Shown here one piece after another: positions 15,232-17,826 of a stretch of DNA of 17,826 nucleotides; position 1 is the first letter of the stretch; the number at the start of each line of letters is the position of its first letter. The DNA is from JABDPF01 sp036351575 (lineage in GTDB: Bacteria > Pseudomonadota > Gammaproteobacteria > Xanthomonadales > SZUA-36): NCBI GenBank assembly GCA_036351575.1, contig JAZBPJ010000086.1, positions 1 through 17,826 of the forward strand, read 5' to 3'. The notes under the pieces are model-generated. The model ran no database searches, was not told the DNA's origin, and saw nothing but the letters and a program-made list of their open reading frames with translations. Both the position numbers and the translations under genes were made by a program.

Positions 15232-16632
15232 ATGACAATTATATGCATCAAAGACGCGCTCGCCGGAAAACCGGCGCTGGGCGAAGAAATTACCGTCAGG
15301 GGCTGGGTCCGAACCCGGCGTGATTCAAAAGCCGGATTTTCCTTTGTCAACGTGCACGACGGCTCCTGCTTTGATCCGATCCAGGTCGTCGCGCCGGCGG
15401 AGCTGGAAAATTACGAGAATGAAATCAAAAAACTGACCAGCGGCTGCTCGGTGATCTGCTCCGGCAAGCTGGTCGAATCGGGCGGTCGCGGTCAGAAATA
15501 CGAAATTCAGGCGACCGGGGTCGAGGTCGTGGGCTGGGTGGAGGACCCGGACACCTACCCCATCCAGCCGAAACCGCACTCCTTTGAATTCCTTCGTGAG
15601 GTCGCACACCTGCGGCCGCGAACCAATACCATCGGCGCCGTGGCGCGCGTGCGCCATGTCGTGGCACAGGCCATCCACCGCTATTTCAGCGAACGCGGTT
15701 ATTACTGGATCAACACCCCGATCATCACGGCATCCGATGCGGAAGGCGCTGGCGACATGTTCCGGGTCAGCACGCTGGACCTGGCCAACCTGCCGCGCAC
15801 GGAGAACAACGCCGTTGATTTCGACAAAGACTTTTTCGGACGGGAAACTTTTCTGACGGTTTCCGGACAACTCAATGTCGAGTGCTTCTGCCTTGCCATG
15901 AGCAACGTTTATACGTTCGGGCCGACGTTCCGGGCCGAGAACTCGAACACGTCGCGCCACCTGGCGGAGTTCTGGATGGTCGAACCGGAAATTGCCTTTG
16001 CAGACCTGGATGATCTCGCCGGGGTGGCCGAAGAATTTCTCAAGTACATATTCAAGGCCGTGCTCGACGAGTGCCCCGACGACATGGCGTTCTTTGAAAA
16101 GCGCATCGAACCCGAGGCCATCACGCGGCTCGAGAAGTTTATCGAGACCGATTTCGTGCGCGTGGATTACGAGGAAGCCATTCGCATACTCAGCGAGTCC
16201 GGTAAGAAATTCGAGTATCCGGCCCGGTGGGGCCTGGACCTGCAGACCGAACACGAACGCTACCTGACCGAAAAACATTTCAACGCGCCGGTCGTCGTGA
16301 TGAATTACCCCACCGAGATCAAGGCGTTTTACATGCGACTCAGTGACGACGGGCGAACCGTCGCGGCCATGGACGTTCTCGCACCCGGAATCGGAGAGAT
16401 CATCGGCGGCTCACAGCGAGAAGAACGGCTGGATGTGCTCGAAAGAAGGATGGACGAACTGGGCCTCGATAAGGACCACTACTCCTGGTACGTTGACCTG
16501 CGGCGTTACGGAACCGTGCCGCATGCCGGCTTTGGACTGGGATTCGAGCGCCTGATCAACTACATCACGGGCATGGCAAATATCCGCGACGTCATTCCCT
16601 TCCCCCGCGTCCCGGGCAAGGCGGACTTCTGA
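15232..16632 (+). CDS. asnS: Asparagine-tRNA ligase (AsnRS)
   Basis: AsnRS attaches asparagine to tRNA-Asn, a class IIb synthetase acting in the cytosol. The 466 residues equal the E. coli length. An N-terminal OB-fold anticodon-binding domain (ITVRGWVRTRRDSKAGFSFV, about 20-39) leads to the class II catalytic core. Motif 2 is FRAENSNTSRHLAEFWMVEPE (about 231-251); motif 3 is GFGLGFERLINYITGMANIRDVIPFPR near the C-terminus. The SGQLNVE segment, typical of AsnRS, is present. It is divergent from iscA. No plus-strand T-tract terminator follows; the hairpin downstream is oriented for the opposite strand. Confidence 0.98.
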   Translation: MTIICIKDALAGKPALGEEITVRGWVRTRRDSKAGFSFVNVHDGSCFDPIQVVAPAELENYENEIKKLTSGCSVICSGKLVESGGRGQKYEIQATGVEVVGWVEDPDTYPIQPKPHSFEFLREVAHLRPRTNTIGAVARVRHVVAQAIHRYFSERGYYWINTPIITASDAEGAGDMFRVSTLDLANLPRTENNAVDFDKDFFGRETFLTVSGQLNVECFCLAMSNVYTFGPTFRAENSNTSRHLAEFWMVEPEIAFADLDDLAGVAEEFLKYIFKAVLDECPDDMAFFEKRIEPEAITRLEKFIETDFVRVDYEEAIRILSESGKKFEYPARWGLDLQTEHERYLTEKHFNAPVVVMNYPTEIKAFYMRLSDDGRTVAAMDVLAPGIGEIIGGSQREERLDVLERRMDELGLDKDHYSWYVDLRRYGTVPHAGFGLGFERLINYITGMANIRDVIPFPRVPGKADF

Positions 16633-16677
16633 CCACGGCTCCGCGGCTAACCAGCGGACCACAATTCACGCACGCAC

Positions 16678-16719
16678 AAAAAAACGGCCAGGAATATCAT
16701 CCTTAATATTCCTGGCCGT
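16678..16719 (-). terminator. Strong intrinsic terminator on the minus strand
   Basis: A perfect 14-bp inverted repeat, ACGGCCAGGAATAT (16684-16697) with ATATTCCTGGCCGT (16706-16719), has an 8-base loop. On the minus strand it ends in a run of seven T (16684-16678). On the plus strand the hairpin is followed by CGTGCGG, so it does not look like the asnS terminator. It implies a minus-strand transcript arriving from the right. The loop reads TAAGGATG on that strand. Confidence 0.9.
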
Positions 16720-16823
16720 CGTGCGGACGTCTCGCCACCCGCAAAGTGCATCCATGCTCAACAAGAGTGCAGATCCTTCTGCTGTTGGAGTTGGCGATCC
16801 CTGCTTTCTCCAACCTTGTTGAC
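16678..16823 (-). ncRNA. Putative Csr/Rsm-type small RNA (RNA-1)
   Basis: About 146 nt from a predicted start near 16820-16824 to the terminator. The 5' part folds into a three-way junction. The closing helix pairs TCAACAAG with CTTGTTGA (16822-16815 with 16765-16758). Arm one is GTTGGAG/CTCCAAC (16814-16808 with 16790-16784), with AGGGAT in its loop (16802-16797). Arm two is GCAG-AAGGAT-CTGC (16782-16769). A small GCA-TGGA-TGC hairpin (16757-16748) and the terminator hairpin, loop TAAGGATG, follow. Four A-N-GGA motifs all fall in loops, which is how RsmY/RsmZ/CsrB-type RNAs bind CsrA/RsmA. A sigma-70 promoter precedes it. No Rfam match was tested, so the family is inferred from shape. Confidence 0.7.
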
Positions 16824-16827
16824 TGAT

Positions 16828-16856
16828 AGTATAGCCACTTCTGTCTATAGACGCAA
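16828..16856 (-). promoter_or_regulatory. Predicted promoter of RNA-1
   Basis: On the minus strand TATACT (16833-16828) is a good -10, with TTGCGT (16856-16851) exactly 17 bp upstream as a partial -35. The palindrome GTCTATAGAC (16843-16852) covers the spacer and touches the -35, so a protein bound there should directly affect this promoter. Confidence 0.55.
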
Positions 16857-16928
16857 GTGTCTATTTCATTATTTGTCTAAATTCTTTTTTGGCTATAATC
16901 TAAATTGTCTATAGACACATAAGTCTAA
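16843..16928. promoter_or_regulatory. Six-copy 16-bp-period TGTCTAT repeat array
   Basis: Hexamers start at 16843 (GTCTAT), 16859 (GTCTAT), 16875 (GTCTAA), 16891 (GGCTAT), 16907 (GTCTAT) and 16923 (GTCTAA), always 16 bp apart; five of six are preceded by T. Copies 1 and 5 extend to full palindromes: GTCTATAGAC (16843-16852) and TGTCTATAGACA (16906-16917). Spacers are AT-rich and otherwise unrelated. The array fills the space between two divergent predicted promoters and overlaps both. It looks like an operator or enhancer array for a cooperatively binding protein. Confidence 0.85.
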
Positions 16929-16940
16929 TTTTGTTATCTT
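16912..16940 (+). promoter_or_regulatory. Predicted promoter of RNA-2
   Basis: TAGACA (16912-16917, five of six to consensus) lies 17 bp before TATCTT (16935-16940), which has a TGt extension. Repeat copy 5 overlaps the -35 and copy 6 lies in the spacer. Start would be near 16947. An alternative perfect TATAAT at 16894-16899 lacks a good -35 (TTGTCT at 15 bp). Confidence 0.5.
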
Positions 16941-16946
16941 TGGCCC

Positions 16947-17265
16947 ATGGAAAATTTTCAGCAACAAAATAACAACAATTACATCGCAGACTGGCGAGTT
17001 GCTGGAACTAGTAAAGAGGCAATTCCGCGTTTCATCGAACGGGCCACCTGCAAGGATGCAGGCAGCCAGGTTGAAAGAGATGGAACCGGTATCGGGACCG
17101 GCCCCGACATGGAATGCTGGCCGGTATTGGGAGGTTGGTACGACCTTGCACAGGATGTGGCCCCGGAGCAAGGATGCTCCACGACCCTGGGTCTGTACTT
17201 TGGCAAGAAATTGCTCAGCGAGGGAAACGAAACAGTCCACTGAGGAGAGCCCTCGTGGGACGGGC
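16947..17265 (+). ncRNA. Putative larger Csr/Rsm-type RNA (RNA-2)
   Basis: Divergent from RNA-1, with the 3' end undetermined. The 5' end forms a 10-bp helix TTTCAGCAAC/GTTGCTGGAA (16956-17007, one G-U pair) around an A-rich loop. GGA hairpins follow: CCTGC-AAGGAT-GCAGG (17047-17062), CACA-GGA-TGTG (17149-17159, close to the CsrA-preferred ACARGGAUGU) and GGAGC-AAGGAT-GCTCC (17165-17180). Others are GGTT/AACC around GATGGA (17069-17087) and CCGGT/ACCGG (17086-17101). A bulged helix GTCCAC-t-GAGG/CCTC-GTGGGAC lies at 17235-17261. The AAGGAT hexaloop is the same as in RNA-1. A 98-codon frame (16947-17243) exists, but its ATG falls at the predicted transcription start with no ribosome-binding site, so RNA is preferred. 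Confidence 0.55.
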
Positions 17266-17424
17266 ATTTGATTCTCACCTGCTCCCAATTCCTATTCCGG
17301 AATTTATCTTCCGGTATTGTCCGGTTTTGAAGAAAATTTCAGGGACCGGATGAATGCATTGAGCACGTTTCAGACGACGCAGATCGGGAACGTGTCTTCA
17401 GTACAAGCGCACTAGGAACGGTTT
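17266..17424. other. Spacer with weak CCGG dyads, no gene seen
   Basis: No credible reading frame is present. CCGGAA-tttatc-TTCCGG (about 17296-17314) is followed by a third CCGG and then TTTTG, a poor terminator candidate for RNA-2. AGGGACCGGATG near 17341 contains a further GGA motif. It is unclear whether RNA-2 extends into this stretch. Confidence 0.4.
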
Positions 17425-17525
17425 CAGATTAAAAAAATCTGGCAAGTGCCTGATAATCAGGCTATCCTATTGCTAATCTGCCGTATTTATATACGGCTTC
17501 CTGTTCCAGGACATGAACAGGTTTT
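17425..17525 (+). other. Cluster of four hairpins, terminator-like at its end
   Basis: Four consecutive inverted repeats lie in about 100 bp: CAGATT-aaaaa-AATCTG (17425-17441), GCCTGAT-a-ATCAGGC (17448-17462), GCCGTAT-ttat-ATACGGC (17480-17497) and CCTGTTC-n8-GAACAGG followed by TTTTC (17500-17525). The last could be a weak plus-strand terminator of RNA-2 or an attenuator ahead of the next gene; its loop contains CAGGAC. The DUF6502-like start codon is 50 bp further on. Confidence 0.55.
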
Positions 17526-17575
17526 CATGAGATGGATTTCATATACTGCAGTAACGGGATATCAGGAGACTGAGT

Positions 17576-17826
17576 ATGCCCGGCGTGGTTATGAATAAAA
17601 ATTTTGAACAACAAGACGAAGCGCGATCCATCACACACTTTCTGAGCCGCGTGTTTCGTAAAGTCGTGCGCCTGGTCATCGGGACAGTATCACTGCCCGC
17701 TCTCACTGATATTCTCAAAGCCATTTACGTCGAAGAAGCCCAGAAGAAACTGGAGCGCGAAGGATCCCGCCCGACTCGAAGCGCCATCGCCCTGATGACG
17801 GGCCTGGATACGCGGGTTGTGTCTGC
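17576..17826 (+). CDS. DUF6502-like protein, N-terminal part (runs off the window)
   Basis: An open frame from the ATG at 17576, with AGGAG 7 bp upstream, continues past the window end, giving 83 residues here. It reads MPGVVMNKNFEQQDEARSI, then a stretch with FRKVVRLVI and LPALTDILKAIYVEEAQKKL, then RPTRSAIALMTGLDTRVVS. The pattern (a segment on lower-order regulation-like helices, YVEEA, then S-x-IALMTGL) resembles the N-terminal half of DUF6502 proteins, which may carry a helix-turn-helix; the function is unknown. A second in-frame ATG at residue 6 is possible. An upstream TATACT (17542-17547) could be a -10, but its -35 is poor. Codon use is normal for the window. Confidence 0.6.
   Translation, partial: MPGVVMNKNFEQQDEARSITHFLSRVFRKVVRLVIGTVSLPALTDILKAIYVEEAQKKLEREGSRPTRSAIALMTGLDTRVVS

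Noticed and set aside
16684..16719. Terminator of asnS on the plus strand
   Set aside because: The T-tract is on the other strand only; a partial effect on asnS cannot be ruled out, but the polarity points to RNA-1.
16678..16823. 6S RNA as identity of RNA-1
   Set aside because: 6S RNA needs a long closed duplex with a central bubble; here a three-way junction and a separate terminator are predicted.
16843..16928. CRISPR-like reading of the 16-bp-period repeats
   Set aside because: The repeat is only 6-7 bp with 9-10 bp spacers, far below CRISPR dimensions, and no cas genes are present.
16947..17243. 98-codon open frame after the repeat array (starts MENFQQQNNNN)
   Set aside because: No ribosome-binding site, start at the predicted transcription start, no recognisable domain, and overlapping hairpins explain the sequence better. 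It could still be a small dual-function gene.
16893..17288. 131-codon minus-strand frame over RNA-2
   Set aside because: Runs through both the hairpin region and the promoter array, with no ribosome-binding site and no family resemblance.

Overview
The window looks like a core-genome segment of a GC-rich gammaproteobacterium. Reasons are the gene orders ffh/ypjD/yfjD-type, rpsP-rimM-trmD-rplS and rpsF-rpsR-rplI-dnaB, an E. coli-like IscA of exactly 107 residues, and a PspF enhancer-binding protein. The species cannot be named from this sequence. A DUF6502-like gene at the right edge and the many short dispersed hairpin repeats would fit an environmental lineage such as Woeseiales or Steroidobacterales, but that is inference.

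Left part (1-2760): htpG on the minus strand, preceded by a good sigma-32 type promoter and flanked on both sides by mosaic hairpin repeats, including a perfect 73-bp direct repeat. A bidirectional intrinsic terminator then separates it from a minus-strand ribosomal/tRNA-modification operon, rpsP-rimM-trmD-rplS (2772-4723). The stop codon of trmD lies inside a 30-bp near-perfect palindrome. Upstream is ffh (4803-6188), the SRP GTPase. Divergent from ffh is a tight plus-strand run: a YpjD-type CcsA-like membrane protein, a CNNM/CorC-type CBS transporter, and a GTG-started acyltransferase-3 membrane protein (6272-9457).

Middle part (9454-14801): radA converges on the acyltransferase with a 4-bp overlap. 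pspF diverges from radA and converges on dnaB with a 3-bp gap. dnaB is the last gene of a minus-strand block rpsF-rpsR-rplI-dnaB, read from a promoter embedded in the 3' end of iscA. S6 carries a long Glu/Ala-rich tail. iscA and asnS are divergent.

Right part (16633-17826) is the unusual region: almost 1 kb without a convincing protein gene and much more AT-rich around 16810-16990. It contains a structured minus-strand small RNA (about 16678-16823) with a three-way junction and a strong terminator, and a divergent, larger, hairpin-rich plus-strand RNA (from about 16947). Both present GGA motifs in hairpin loops, and the same hexaloop AAGGAT occurs twice in each. This is the signature of RNAs that sequester the translational regulator CsrA/RsmA. 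Between them lies a six-copy direct repeat of TGTCTAT with an exact 16-bp period, overlapping both predicted promoters. The working model is a divergent pair of Csr/Rsm-type regulatory RNAs controlled together by one DNA-binding protein on a shared repeat array. A further cluster of four hairpins (17425-17525) precedes a partial DUF6502-like gene.
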